Source of the DNA: Pirellulales bacterium
GTDB lineage: Bacteria > Planctomycetota > Planctomycetia > Pirellulales > JAEUIK01
Length of the DNA stretch: 64,000 bases
Direction: 5' to 3'
Assembly: GCA_019636335.1 (NCBI GenBank)
Contig: JAHBXR010000012.1
Coordinates: forward strand, 124,001-188,000
Each line of letters opens with the position of its first letter. Position 1 is the first letter of the stretch. The position numbers and the translations under genes are program-made. Under the pieces are notes generated by a model. It did not search any database. It saw only the letters and a program-made list of their open reading frames with translations, and was not told where the DNA came from. Shown piece after piece: positions 34,961 through 45,800 of this stretch.

Positions 34961-36571
34961 ATGTTGCGAGACCGTCGAGCGACAACTCGTTGCCACCGCG
35001 CCGGCGAAGAGACCGCGGCCCTCTTCCTGTTGGCGACGTTTTGCTTGTTGGCGAGCACGTCGACGGCGCTCGGACAGAGACGCTTGCCACCGGTAACCCA
35101 GGTCTCGGCGCCGGCGGTCATTTCTGGACCCGAGAAATCCCTCGAACAGCGTCTCGAAGAGTTGGAAGCTGGACATGCCAGAATGGCCACGCAACATTCC
35201 TCGGTCCTCGCAGAGAATCACCTTCTTTCGCAGCGCCTCGAGGAGCTATCCGACGAAGTAGAAGCGACACGCGCCCAGCATCAACGTCTCTTGCGCACAT
35301 TCCAGGATCAACCCGACGACATTCGTGGCGATGAGCCCGAGCCGCCACCCGGCGAAACAACGACCGATTCGTCCTTTGGCGAGGGATTCAAGTGGACGAC
35401 CAGCGACGGCGAATACGACCTGGTGATCCACAACGAAACGCAACTCGATCTGCGCGCCTACGAACAAGCGCACTCCGACCCGGTCAACCAGTACGGGTTC
35501 TACATCTCGCGCATGCGTCTCTACTTCAATGGCAGCCTGACAGCGCCGATCGAGTACAGCGTGTCGATCAACAAGGGGTTGGGAAATCTCGACCTGCTGG
35601 ATGCGTATTTCAATTTCAATTACGACGAGCGATTCCAGTTTCGCGTGGGCCGTTTTCGTGTCCCGTTCACCTACGACTGGTACACACTCAGCAACCAGTT
35701 CCTGCCGACGCCCGAGCGTTCGGTGTTCGCCATCAATTACGGCTATAACCGCAACTGGGGCGTGATGCTGCATGGCGAATTGGGCGGCAACCGCGCGGAA
35801 TATGCGGTCGCGCTGGCCAACGGTCCGCGCAACCAGTACTTCGATTACAACGCCTCGAAGGATCTACTGGCCTATCTCAACTGGCGCCCCTTCGCGGACT
35901 CGGAGTGTCTGCCCGCTCTGCAGTATTGGAATATCGGCGGCTCGATGACCTATGGTTTGCAGAACCAGGCGCCCCGACCGGTCGATTTTCGCACCTCGCT
36001 GAACGCGACGGAGAGCGAAGGAGCCGTTCAGGCCGCCCCTTCGTTTCTGGAGTTGAATTCCGGGGTCGTCGAACGCGGTCCGCGCAACCTGGCGGAACTG
36101 CACACGGCGTACTTCTACCGAAGCCTGACCTTCATGGGCGCGTACGACTGGGGCTACAACAGCTATGCCCTGGGGGGCGCGCCCAGCATCGAAGTGCCGA
36201 CCCACGGCTACCACGTGCAGGCGAGCTACTTTCTCACCGGCGAGCAGATCACCCGACGCAGCTTCATCGATCCGATCGAGCCGTTCGATCTGCGGCCCGG
36301 TCGGTGTGGCCACGGCGCGTTCGAACTCCAGGCTCGCTACGACGAGTTCGTCGTGGGCGACGAGATTTTTTCGGGCGGCCTGGCCGATGGAAACGAGTGG
36401 ACGAACCGGGTACAGACGATCGATGCAGGCCTGAACTGGTATTTGAACAAGTTCACGAAGATCTACTTCGACTGGCAACACGCGCACTTCGCGCAGCCGA
36501 TTCCCTATCGACCCGGCGGCGTGCAGAGGGAGAGCGATCTCTTCTGGACGAGATTCCAGATCTACTACTGA
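34961..36571 (+). CDS. OprP-type outer-membrane porin with coiled-coil N-terminus (porin 2)
   Basis: The 536-aa product has an N-terminal signal region with a long basic start (hydrophobic core about 19-36, cleavage near A-L-G-Q). Residues 55-110 are a heptad-rich coiled coil (L-E-Q-R-L-E-E-L-E and L-L-S-Q-R-L-E-E-L). From about 145 a porin O/P barrel follows: V-I-H-N-E-T-Q-L-D-L-R, I-S-R-M-R-L-Y-F-N-G, F-Q-F-R-V-G-R-F-R-V-P-F and a C-terminal strand R-F-Q-I-Y-Y. Outer-membrane porins with N-terminal coiled coils often anchor to peptidoglycan or trimerise there. The stop overlaps the end of the convergent Cys-rich gene by 7 bp. Confidence 0.88.
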   Translation: MLRDRRATTRCHRAGEETAALFLLATFCLLASTSTALGQRRLPPVTQVSAPAVISGPEKSLEQRLEELEAGHARMATQHSSVLAENHLLSQRLEELSDEVEATRAQHQRLLRTFQDQPDDIRGDEPEPPPGETTTDSSFGEGFKWTTSDGEYDLVIHNETQLDLRAYEQAHSDPVNQYGFYISRMRLYFNGSLTAPIEYSVSINKGLGNLDLLDAYFNFNYDERFQFRVGRFRVPFTYDWYTLSNQFLPTPERSVFAINYGYNRNWGVMLHGELGGNRAEYAVALANGPRNQYFDYNASKDLLAYLNWRPFADSECLPALQYWNIGGSMTYGLQNQAPRPVDFRTSLNATESEGAVQAAPSFLELNSGVVERGPRNLAELHTAYFYRSLTFMGAYDWGYNSYALGGAPSIEVPTHGYHVQASYFLTGEQITRRSFIDPIEPFDLRPGRCGHGAFELQARYDEFVVGDEIFSGGLADGNEWTNRVQTIDAGLNWYLNKFTKIYFDWQHAHFAQPIPYRPGGVQRESDLFWTRFQIYY

Positions 36572-37161
36572 CGCAACGTGCCCTGCAGGATGCTGGGCTC
36601 CGCCGCGACGTTCGTCGGGTACTCCGCGGTATCATCGGCGAGTAGCTGGGATCCAACTTTGATTTTGGCGTCGGAGACAGGAACCTGGGGCAGCTTGCCG
36701 CCGGCCGGCGCGTGGGCCACCGGGGCCTTCGCCTCGCAAGGCGGACAGAGATCCTCGACGACCCACTTGTAGCTGGGGACCTTCTTTTTCACGATCTTCT
36801 TCATCAGCTTCTTCTTCGTGTAGATCGTGCCACAGGGGTTCGGATCCCAACTCCACCAGGCGAAGGTCTTGCGCATGGGGGTGACCCCCGCCTTCTGGGC
36901 GTCGGCATCGCATTCGCCGCACACCTCTTCGCGGAACTTGCACTGGGGACAGCTAGGGCCGGGCACGCAGAAGTCTTCGCACTTGTAGCCCCAGCAGGTG
37001 ATCTCGATCGTTTTCTCCTCGCAGACCAGGCGGCACACCTTCTGGCATCCATCGCGGCAGCCGCAATGGGCGCAGCAATCGCCCGCCGCCGTCGTTGTCG
37101 CGGGGCAGAGCACGGCCAGCCAGCAGACGAGCAAGAGAACGTTGAACGCTGCAGATCGCAT
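36565..37161 (-). CDS. Secreted Cys-rich protein, function unknown
   Basis: ATG 37161 is chosen because GGAAGG lies 8 nt upstream and the protein then starts with a signal peptide (R-S-A-A-F-N-V-L-L-L-V-C-W-L-A-V, cleavage near A-A-G). The 198-aa product carries about 18 cysteines in the mature N-terminal two thirds, for example D-C-C-A-H-C-G-C-R-D-G-C and P-S-C-P-Q-C-K-F. A basic stretch follows (K-K-K-L-M-K-K-I-V-K-K-K), then C-P-P-C and a Pro/Ala-rich tail. Disulfide bonding or metal binding is likely. It is flanked by two porin genes and may be part of the same envelope layer. No named domain was recognised. Confidence 0.75.
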   Translation of the reverse strand: MRSAAFNVLLLVCWLAVLCPATTTAAGDCCAHCGCRDGCQKVCRLVCEEKTIEITCWGYKCEDFCVPGPSCPQCKFREEVCGECDADAQKAGVTPMRKTFAWWSWDPNPCGTIYTKKKLMKKIVKKKVPSYKWVVEDLCPPCEAKAPVAHAPAGGKLPQVPVSDAKIKVGSQLLADDTAEYPTNVAAEPSILQGTLRQ

Positions 37162-37246
37162 GACGAAATCCTTCCGCATAGCGCGCGGCTTTGTGGCCGC
37201 GGTGGTCGAGTCGTACGGCCGCCCCGCGGCTGGCACGCGGCTCGCC

Positions 37247-38833
37247 TTACCAGTTCCAGTCGAATCGCATCCCGATGATGTCAGAGTCAGTCGCGCCATA
37301 GACCGTTTGTGCCGTGGTGATCGGGTGGATCCAGTCGAAGAGCATGCGCACGCGATCGCTCCAGTACCAGTTGAAGCCGACGGTGAAGTCGTTGTACTGG
37401 CCGTCGTCGAGTCCCGTGAGACTCAACAACGACCAGCGCCCCTTGACTTCCCAGGCGCCCCAACTGCACCCGCCCGGCATCCAAAAGACGTTGTTGTAGG
37501 GCACAAAGCGGCCGAACTGCGCGCCGTGCTGACCGAACCGTTCGAAGTTGCGGTTTTCGCCCGTCAGGCAGTAGGTCGCGTAGGCATAAGCACCGTAGAC
37601 GTGCGCCGAGCCCGCATCGTTGCGGTCGACATTGCACAGAAACATCTCGCTCTGCACGCAGAAGGGCCCCCATACGGTCGCGAACTCCACGTTGCCGGTC
37701 GTGTAATACTGGCCGTCGAAGACGCCGCTGTCGATCAGGAAGGGGCCTTCGTGAATCTGCGGTCGAGCGCGAAAGCGAATCCGATCGTCGTGGTCGTCGG
37801 TGTACAGGATGCCCGCCCCCGTGAAGAACATATACCGCCCCTTCGAGGGCTCGTCGTAATAAGGGAGCCAGGTGACGCGCCCCGAGAGGCGAAATCCCAT
37901 GTTATTGTCGATGCGTTCCTGCACGGCGTCGCTGATGTTGTCGATAAAGATGCCCGAGCACCAGGTGATATTCTGGTCGGCGGTGCAATCGTACATGGCG
38001 ATCCCTGGCTCGCGATCGGCCGCAAAGACGCCCTGCGTGGGGATCGACCGTTCCAGAAACACGGTGTTCGTGTCGTTCGTCACCTGCTCGAGGCTGAAGG
38101 GGACGAAGAAGTTGCCGATGCGGAAGCGCCCCAGCGGAGTTTCGTTGATGGTGAAGTAGGCGTCCTTCACCGCGGGATAGGTCACGCCCGTCACATCGTT
38201 GACGGTTTCTGGTTCCAGAGTCAGTTGCAGGCGAAAATCGTAGACGCCGTAGCCGGTGCCTTCGGCTACCAATCGCAGGCGGCGAAACTCGAAATAGTTC
38301 TTGGCCAGGGGACTCGTGATATCGGGATCTTTGTAAGGCCAACTGATCAAGTCGGTCTGCACGTGGCCGCCAAGCTTGACGTTCCACTTGTCGTTCGACA
38401 TGTCGAGCCACCCCCCCGACTTCAAGTCGCCGTCGGGCAGATCCTGCTCCGCGGGGGAGGGGTTCGCAATCGCCGATGGGGGCAAATGCCCCGTCCAGCC
38501 CCCCGAGTTCAAATCGCCGTCGGGCAGATCGGCTTGGGGAGAGCCGGGCTCGGGAGGCCCTGGCTGTTGTCTCACCGCGGGCTGCGCAGGTAAGACGATC
38601 GGCGTCGTGGCCGAGGCCGGAAGAACGGCAGGGCCTTGCGTCGGCGGTAGTCGCCTCAGACCATCTTCGTGCGCCGCCACTTTTTCGCGCAAACGGCGCA
38701 ATTCAGCCTCTTGCTCGTCGAGTCGGCGCAGAATCGCCTGCAACTCGCTCGGCGGGGGTGCTTGGGCGAACGCCACCGTCGCGGTGGCTAGCAAGTAGAA
38801 GAGGATCAACCCGGCGCGACGCGGCGCAAGCAT
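37247..38833 (-). CDS. OprP-type outer-membrane porin with coiled coil and duplicated motif (porin 3)
   Basis: The 528-aa product begins with a signal peptide (L-I-L-F-Y-L-L-A-T-A-T-V-A-F-A-Q). A short coiled coil follows (L-Q-A-I-L-R-R-L-D-E-Q-E-A-E-L-R-R-L, about 31-55). Residues 60-150 are Pro-rich and contain the phrase D-L-P-D-G-D-L-x-S-G-G-W twice, about 32 residues apart. The remaining chain is a porin barrel (V-K-L-G-G-H-V-Q-T-D-L, F-R-R-L-R-L-V-A-E-G, G-R-F-R-I-G-N-F-F-V-P-F-S-L-E) closing with M-R-F-D-W-N-W. It is the third barrel of this type within 7 kb. The transported solute is unknown. Confidence 0.88.
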   Translation of the reverse strand: MLAPRRAGLILFYLLATATVAFAQAPPPSELQAILRRLDEQEAELRRLREKVAAHEDGLRRLPPTQGPAVLPASATTPIVLPAQPAVRQQPGPPEPGSPQADLPDGDLNSGGWTGHLPPSAIANPSPAEQDLPDGDLKSGGWLDMSNDKWNVKLGGHVQTDLISWPYKDPDITSPLAKNYFEFRRLRLVAEGTGYGVYDFRLQLTLEPETVNDVTGVTYPAVKDAYFTINETPLGRFRIGNFFVPFSLEQVTNDTNTVFLERSIPTQGVFAADREPGIAMYDCTADQNITWCSGIFIDNISDAVQERIDNNMGFRLSGRVTWLPYYDEPSKGRYMFFTGAGILYTDDHDDRIRFRARPQIHEGPFLIDSGVFDGQYYTTGNVEFATVWGPFCVQSEMFLCNVDRNDAGSAHVYGAYAYATYCLTGENRNFERFGQHGAQFGRFVPYNNVFWMPGGCSWGAWEVKGRWSLLSLTGLDDGQYNDFTVGFNWYWSDRVRMLFDWIHPITTAQTVYGATDSDIIGMRFDWNW

Positions 38834-39209
38834 GGATGTGGGCCAGCAATGTCACGGAGCTCCTCCCGCCGAGAGCGGGTCGGAACTCAACGAGGAACAA
38901 TACGGCCTCCCGTTCGTCGGGTTGGCGCGGAGCCATACCGTGGCTCCTTAATGGCCTATCGGTTTTGACGGTTTTGCGGCTTGAGCCATGCCTGATGATA
39001 ATTCTGGTCGATCTGCCTGCCCAAGCCAGGCGGTTTGGGTAGAGACTGTAGCTCGGCATCTTGGCAGATCCCTGCGGCGACGATCCCGAGGGTGCCGAGA
39101 TGCTCGCCTTGCCTATCGCCCCTTGGCGCTGGGCCAATACGGGCAGTCTGAGAGGCTTCTGCGGCGAGGGAACGCCGTAGGATGAAAGAGGAGCTAGCAA
39201 GGCCGCACG
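38834..39209. other. Leader/intergenic region upstream of porin 3
   Basis: No gene is supported. On the minus strand the porin leader contains a perfect 7-bp hairpin (GGAGCCA/TGGCTCC, loop TACCG on plus; 38929-38947), about 96 nt before the start. Further upstream, complementary blocks CTCGGCA/TGCCGAG and GCATCT/AGATGC (around 39050-39105) could pair in alternative ways. A regulatory leader is possible but unproven. Confidence 0.4.
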
Positions 39210-39998
39210 CTAGCTGGACCGCGCCAGCCGCTGCCGAATATCGCCATAGAGCTGGTCTGCAAAGCTGGCGACGTAGCCCCAGTCGGTGCCGCATTGCACC
39301 CATTGCACGCCGAGACGCTGAGCGGCAACGGCCTGTTCGACGTCGGGGAACATGCCCAGGCCAACGTAGCGTCCCGCCCGGCGGCTCCGCTCGACGATGG
39401 AATGGATGGCGCCGGCCACCTGGGGGTGTTCGATCTCGCCCGGCACGCCAAACGAGGAGGAGAGGTCGTACGGTCCAACAACGATCGAGTCGATTCCTTC
39501 AACCTGAAGGATCGCGTCGAGATCGTCGTACGCCGCCACGTGCTCGATCTGCACCGCGACGAACAGATGCTGGTTCGAGGCCGCCAGGAAGTCGGCAACG
39601 GATTGCCGGCCGTAGCCGATCGAGCGTCTCGGTCCGAAGCCGCGCTGGCCGAGCGGGGCATAGCGGCAGTGGTCGGCGATCGCCTGCACCTCGGCGGCCG
39701 AGCGCACTTGCGGCACGATGATTCCCTCGGCCCCCGTGTCGAGGACGCGCTTGATCAGGCCGACGTCGCTCGTCGGCACGCGCACCAACCCCGGCACGCC
39801 GCTCCCGCGGGTGGCAAGGATATGGGCCTGCAGTGATTCGAGCGAGAGGGGAGTGTGCTCGAGATCGAGCCAGAGGAAATCGGCCATGCCGACGAGTGCC
39901 TCGCTCGCCGCGGGGTCGCTGAACGAAATCCCCGGCCCGATGCAGAACTGCCCCGCGTCCAGCTTGCGGCGAAACTGCGCGATATTGTCCCACATCAT
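39210..39998 (-). CDS. HpcH/HpaI-family aldolase
   Basis: ATG 39998 gives 262 aa (a second ATG follows immediately). The family of class II pyruvate/oxaloacetate-type aldolases is indicated by F-L-W-L-D-L-E-H-T-P near 40, G-L-V-R-V-P near 68, I-I-V-P-Q-V-R-S-A near 95, V-Q-I-E-H with the metal-binding Glu near 150, and V-V-G-P-Y-D-L-S-S-S with the metal-binding Asp near 176. Known members cleave 2-keto-3-deoxy acids such as 4-hydroxy-2-oxoheptanedioate or 2-keto-3-deoxyrhamnonate. The true substrate here is unknown. Its start overlaps the stop of the Ca2+-ATPase gene by 4 bp (ATGA). Confidence 0.9.
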   Translation of the reverse strand: MMWDNIAQFRRKLDAGQFCIGPGISFSDPAASEALVGMADFLWLDLEHTPLSLESLQAHILATRGSGVPGLVRVPTSDVGLIKRVLDTGAEGIIVPQVRSAAEVQAIADHCRYAPLGQRGFGPRRSIGYGRQSVADFLAASNQHLFVAVQIEHVAAYDDLDAILQVEGIDSIVVGPYDLSSSFGVPGEIEHPQVAGAIHSIVERSRRAGRYVGLGMFPDVEQAVAAQRLGVQWVQCGTDWGYVASFADQLYGDIRQRLARSS

Positions 39999-42787
39999 GG
40001 TTGCCACTTCCGGGAGATCCATTTGGCGATCTCGACGAGCACGAACACCGCCGAGCTGACGACGCCGCAAAAGATAAACTCCGGCAGACCGAGCGCCGTG
40101 GTCTTGAAGATCTGCTGGAACCACGGCACGTAGACGATCATCGTGTGCAACAGGATGGTGCAAGCGACGGCCGCCAGCAAGGGACGGTTCGAAAAGGGGC
40201 CGATCCGCCAGATCGAATCGTGCGCCGAGCGCAGCGCCAGGACGTTCCCCATCTGGGAAAACGTCAGCACGGTGAAGGCGATCGTCTGCCAGCGATGGTC
40301 CTCTGGATGGGCGGGATCCCAGTAGTAGTATGCTGCCGCCAGCGTAATGATGCCCAGCACCACCCCGATCCAGAGAATGTCGCGCCCCAGGCCGCGGGCA
40401 AAGAAACTCTCCGTCGGCGAGTGGGGCGGACGGCGCATCGTATCGCTCTCGGCCTTTTCCACCGCCAACGCCAGACCGGGCAGGCCATCGGTCACCAGGT
40501 TGACCCACAAGATTTGCAGCGGCAGCAGTGGCAGTGGCATTCCCACTACCGGGGCGGCCGCCATGACCACGATCTCCCCCACGTTGCTCGCCAGCAGGTA
40601 CTTGATGAACTTGCGGATGTTGTCGTAGATGATCCGGCCTTGCTCGACCGCCCGCACGATCGAGGCAAAGTTGTCGTCCAGCAGTACCATGTCGGCCGCT
40701 TCTTTCGACACGTCGGTGCCGGTGATGCCCATCGCCACCCCGATATTGGCGCGCTTCAAGGCGGGCGCATCGTTCACGCCATCGCCGGTCATGGCCACGA
40801 TGTGACCCTGACGCTGCAACGACTCGACGATCCGCAGCTTGTGCTCCGGTGACACGCGGGCAAAGACCGAGGTCGTGGCCACGATCTTATCGAGTTCTTC
40901 GGGGGTCGCCCGCGCCAGCGTTTCGCCCGTGGCCACCCGATCGTCGACCGAGATGCCGAGTTGGCGGGCGATCTCGAGCGCCGTGAGCCGGTGGTCCCCC
41001 GTGATCATCATGGGACGAATGCCCGCCTCGCGGCAGCGCGTGACCGCCGTGGCGGCCTCGGCACGAGGCGGGTCGATGATGGCGACGAGCCCCAGCAGCG
41101 TGAGATCGCGTTCCAGATTCTCTTCATGATCGTCCGGCTCTTCGATGCTCGTGCGGCAGGCGATGGCCAGCACGCGCATGCCCCGCGCGGCCAGTTCGTC
41201 GTGCGATTTGCCCAGCACGTTGCGTGCCCGTTCGTCGAACGGCGCGATTCCCGATTCGAGTACAATCCGCGACGAGACTTTCGACAGGCTATCGATGGCC
41301 CCTTTGGCGCAAATCAGGAATTGGGCGTCTCCGTTCGTCCCCAGTTGCACGATCGCATCTGCCAGCGCCGCCACGGCCAGATCTTGCGAGGCGCCGTCTG
41401 TCTGCTCGAGACGGTGCGCCGTCGACATGCGTTTGCGCGTCGAATCGAAAGGAGCTTCGGCCACGCGTGGCATTTGTCGTTCGAGGCGGGGTTTGGGGAG
41501 TCCGGCCTTTGCCGCGGCTACCACGAGCGCCGTTTCGGTCGGCTCACCCACAACGCGCGGACCCGCTTTCGTAGCGTTGCCCGTCTGTTTTCCCTGGTCC
41601 TCGGATTCGATTTCGAGCTCCGCGTCGTTGCACAAGGCCCCCGCGGCCAACAGCAAGGCGGCGAGCGGCCGCCTGGCGATTTCCTCCGCGATGGACGCGG
41701 ACGCCGTCACCTCGTTGCCCGTGGAATTCGGCGTCAGGCTGAATGGTTGCCCGGCCACTTCGATCGCCGTGACCGTCATGCGGTTTTCCGTGAGCGTGCC
41801 GGTCTTGTCCGAGCAGATGACGGTGACCGAACCGAGCGTCTCGACGGCAGGCAGCTTGCGAATCAGTGCCTTGCGCCGCAGCATGCGCCGCGCGCCAATG
41901 GCCAGCGTCACGGTCGCGACGGCGGGCAGGCCCTCGGGGACGGCCGCCACCGCCAGGCTCATTGCCGTGAGGAACATCACCTTCCATTCCTCGCCGCGCA
42001 GCAACCCCAACACGAAGAACGCCACAACGATGCCGATTGCCGCCACCGCCAGGCCGCGCCCCAATTGGGCGAGATGACGCTCGAGGGGCGTCGACTCTTG
42101 TTCGACCGATTGCAGCATCCGGGCGATGTGTCCCAGTTCGGTCCGCATGCCCGTCTCGGTGACGACCGCGCGCCCGTGGCCGTACGTGATCGCCGTGCCC
42201 ATGTAGACCATGTTCACGCGGTCGCCCAGAGAAAGATCATCTCGGTCGATCGCCTCGACTTCCTTCTCGACCGGTTCCGATTCACCGGTCAGGGCGGCCT
42301 CTTGTGCCCGCACGCTCGCCGAGTGGATCAGGCGCGCGTCGGCCGACACGATGTTCCCTGCTTCGAGCAGGATCAGATCGCCGGGCACGATCTCACGCGA
42401 CGAGACTTCGCGCGTCGAGCCATCGCGGCGCACTTTAACCGTGGGAACCGCCATTTGCTTGAGGGCGGCCATGGCCTGCTCGGCGCGATAATCCTGGAAG
42501 AAGCCCAGGGCCGCGTTGAGCAGGATGATCGTCAGTATGGCGACCGAGTCGATCCACTCGCCAAGCACCAGCGAGACGATGGCCGCGGCCACCAACAACA
42601 GAATCATCGGACCACGAAACTGTTCGAGCAGAATTCGCCAGGGGCCCCGCCCCCCCGACTCGACCAGTTCATTGGGACCCGTTTCGGCCAGACGTCGCGC
42701 CGCTTCGTCGGACGTGAGCCCTCGCTCCGGGTCGGTGCGCAGATCTCGGATCACCTGCGCGGTATCAGCACGGTACCACTCGGCCAC
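39995..42787 (-). CDS. P-type Ca2+-transporting ATPase
   Basis: GTG 42787 is preferred over the in-frame GTG 42817 because AGGAG lies 7 nt upstream and the N-terminus M-A-E-W-Y-R-A-D then fits the family. The 930-aa pump has A-L-T-G-E-S (actuator), the phosphorylated D327 in [13 protein letters not shown] and [11 protein letters not shown] in the P domain. Ion-site motifs match SERCA/PMCA-type Ca2+ pumps: P-E-G-L-P in M4, [10 protein letters not shown] in M5 and W-V-N-L-V-T-D-G in M6. It exports cytosolic Ca2+ at the expense of ATP. Mn2+ may also be carried. The downstream aldolase gene is translationally coupled. Confidence 0.92.
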   Translation of the reverse strand: MAEWYRADTAQVIRDLRTDPERGLTSDEAARRLAETGPNELVESGGRGPWRILLEQFRGPMILLLVAAAIVSLVLGEWIDSVAILTIILLNAALGFFQDYRAEQAMAALKQMAVPTVKVRRDGSTREVSSREIVPGDLILLEAGNIVSADARLIHSASVRAQEAALTGESEPVEKEVEAIDRDDLSLGDRVNMVYMGTAITYGHGRAVVTETGMRTELGHIARMLQSVEQESTPLERHLAQLGRGLAVAAIGIVVAFFVLGLLRGEEWKVMFLTAMSLAVAAVPEGLPAVATVTLAIGARRMLRRKALIRKLPAVETLGSVTVICSDKTGTLTENRMTVTAIEVAGQPFSLTPNSTGNEVTASASIAEEIARRPLAALLLAAGALCNDAELEIESEDQGKQTGNATKAGPRVVGEPTETALVVAAAKAGLPKPRLERQMPRVAEAPFDSTRKRMSTAHRLEQTDGASQDLAVAALADAIVQLGTNGDAQFLICAKGAIDSLSKVSSRIVLESGIAPFDERARNVLGKSHDELAARGMRVLAIACRTSIEEPDDHEENLERDLTLLGLVAIIDPPRAEAATAVTRCREAGIRPMMITGDHRLTALEIARQLGISVDDRVATGETLARATPEELDKIVATTSVFARVSPEHKLRIVESLQRQGHIVAMTGDGVNDAPALKRANIGVAMGITGTDVSKEAADMVLLDDNFASIVRAVEQGRIIYDNIRKFIKYLLASNVGEIVVMAAAPVVGMPLPLLPLQILWVNLVTDGLPGLALAVEKAESDTMRRPPHSPTESFFARGLGRDILWIGVVLGIITLAAAYYYWDPAHPEDHRWQTIAFTVLTFSQMGNVLALRSAHDSIWRIGPFSNRPLLAAVACTILLHTMIVYVPWFQQIFKTTALGLPEFIFCGVVSSAVFVLVEIAKWISRKWQP

Positions 42788-42836
42788 GGCGGGTCTCCTA
42801 CTGCCGTCCGCGGCCACGACTGCGGCGGGTCAGCCC

Positions 42837-45800
42837 TTAACCCTCGTGGTAAGGCTGGCCCGCTTCGTACAGCCGCAAACGCGAACCGATTTGCTCGGCC
42901 ATCTGCGCGTTGTTCGCTTCGACCGCGGATTCTTGGGCATCCTCTGCCAGGCGGACCGCTTCGGCAAAATTGCCCGCTTCGGCACAGGCCGCTGCTAGTG
43001 TATCGACGAACTCGAACTTCTTGTACCCGTCGCGCTCGCAAATCGGCTGCGCCACGCGAACCGCTTCTTCGCCGTCGCGGACACTTTCGTCGCCACACGT
43101 GGCCAGCAGCCACGCGAGATTGTTGCCGATGGCATCCGATTCCGGGACGATCTCGAGTGCCCGCCGATAAAGCTTTACGGCATCAGAGTATTTGCGTTGC
43201 CGCTCGAAGATCTGACCGAGCAAGTACAACGCATCGGTGTTCGCCGGATGCTGTCGCAGCAGATCGGCGAGGATCCGCGCGGCCTTCTCCGGTTCGTTAC
43301 GCTTAAAGGCGGCGGCGGCCAACTGCAGACGGGGCGTCTCGGCCGACGGATCCCGACGTAGGGCCAATTCATAGAATTTCATCGCTTGATCGGTCTGATT
43401 CATCGATTCTATGTACTTGCCCGTGTCCACCAGAAAAGTGGTTTCCTTCGGATCGCGTCCCAGCTCGCGCGAGAGCCGATCGAGCCAGCCCGGGCTCATG
43501 GCCCGGGCAATCTGCGGCTGAGCCATGTCGTCTTGCGACTGCGCCGGGCTGAATAGCCGGAGAGGCGCGTCGAATTCGAGCCGCAGATTCAAATCCGTGT
43601 TCAGGGCGTCGCTCCCCGATTGTTTCGTCAGCAGGTTCAGCTCGACGGTGCTCAGCCGGTAGGTGGAAAGCAGGATCTCGCTCAGGTTCGTCGTGTGAAA
43701 ATACTTTTTCAGGTCGTTCTTGATCGCCGGGATCTCTTCGACCTGCGCTTGCACGATCCCGACTTCCTCGGCCGTGGGAATCAGCGGCCGATCCGAGGCG
43801 AGCAGCACCGTGTCGGCCCCCCCCGACAATGTGACGACCCCCACGTGTGGAAATACGCTACGCAACGTTCGCACCACAAGGGCGTATTCCTCGATCGTGA
43901 AGTGATACGTTTGCATCCACTGCGCGAGTACCCCACCTTTGTTGAGACGTTCGCGAGCAGCGCGGAAATACTCCGAGGTAAATAAGGCCGAGACCCCCGC
44001 CATCCAGGGATTCGAAGGTTCGGAGATGATCAAATCGAACTTCTTGTCGGTCCCCTGCACGTAGGTGCGCCCGTCCCCAATGACCATTTCAAAGCGGTCC
44101 GATTCGTGCGGGCGATGATTCACATCGCCGAAGAATTCCGAGGCCTCGTAGACCGCAGGCTCGATCTCGACGCACGTGACCCGCGTCTCGGGAAAGAGCA
44201 GGCTCGCGCCGGGCGTGGTTCCGCTGCCGAAGCCGATTACCAGCACCTCCTTGGCGTGCGGCTGAAAGATGCGCGGAACGTAGGCCGATCCGGCCTGGGT
44301 CTGCATGTCGAGCGAGTTGCTCGCGTCGACTTTGCCGTTGACGCGCAGCGTGCGGTGTTCTCCCTGGCCAAGCACCAGCACGTTGGCCGCCGGGCCTTCG
44401 CGATAAAGCAAAATGTCAGAGTTGTCCATCGCCTTGCCGGCTTCCGGACCGTACAAAAACATGCCCAGATTCGTCGACCGCGGATCGGGTTCGAGGCTCG
44501 CGATGCCGAGCGATAGAGCTGCCGCGACCGCACCGCCGAGCCACGCCATGGCCGTCTTCTTGCTGGGGGCCGGCACGACCACCACCAGCGCCAGAAAGTA
44601 CATCGCCACGGCCAAGGTCGCTGTTCCATAGGAACCCAGCCAGGGCACGAGCACCGCACTGGTGAGCGTGGCGCCGAGGATCGACCCCACCGTGTTCCAA
44701 AAGTAAACATTGCCCACCGTTTTGCCCGCCTCGTTCGCGCTGCGGTGGGTCAATTGGACGAGCAGGGGAAACAAAATGCCCATGCCGAGCGCCGGCAGAA
44801 ACTCCACCAACGCGCTCGTACCAGCGCAGAACAGCGCGTTCGACAATTGATTGTCGCGCCAGCCGCGCATGTCGCCCGCCAGGCTGCACAGCGGCGGGAT
44901 ATTTTGCATGCCGATCGCGGTCGAGATGGCGATCAGCAGGATGACCCATGTGTAGGCCCGCAGGGTGTGTTGCTCGCGCGTGCGCAGGTAGACGTGATAG
45001 ATCAGGCTGCCGCAGGCGATGCCGAGCAACACGACGAACACGGTGGCCGAGAACGCATAGGTCGAGCCACCCACGACCAGCGAGAGTTGTCGCGACCAGG
45101 CCATTTGCAGGATCAAGGCCGAGGCGCCCGTGAGCAGTGCCGCCAGGTATACGCCACGCGTCCGCCAAGGAACGGCCGCTGGCGCGCCAGCCGCCGCTAC
45201 TTCCGGACTCTGTTCCACGGGCGCTTCGCCTTGGACGGCGGCCACCGTCGACTTGGCGGCCATCACGGCCACGACGCCAATGGCCAGGTTCAAAATCGCC
45301 GCCGCGTTGTTCGTCCAGTAAAGGCCCAGCGTGGGCAGCAGGTGGAACCCAGTAACGTAGCAGCCGGTTGCTGCGCCAAACGTATTGATCGCATATAGCC
45401 AGCCGGTCGCTTCGGTGAGGCTACCATCGCGCGCGGTGAATTCGCGCACCAGCAGCGGCAAGGTTCCCCCCATCAGCACGCAAACGGGGCCGATGGTCAG
45501 AAAAGTCAGGCCAAACTGCACCAGGAAATGGACGACCGGCTGACCGTTCAGCGATGGATACAGCGAGGCCGACAGATCGGACAGCCAGGGCATGACGAAG
45601 GGGATGGCCCCCGCCAGCACGCCGATGGCGAGCTCGCAGATGCCGTACCAACGCAGCGGAGCATTCAGTCGATCCGCGCGACGCCCCCACAGATAGGCCC
45701 CCAGGCCCAGTCCCAGCAGGAAGGAAGCCACGACCGAGGCCATGGCCAGCGTCGAGCTGCCCCACACGTGCGAGAAGCGGCGGAACCAGATCACCTCGTA

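Noticed and set aside
40961..43306. 780-codon plus-strand frame opposite the Ca2+-ATPase gene
   Set aside because: Antisense shadow of GC-rich coding sequence. The minus strand carries all ATPase motifs.
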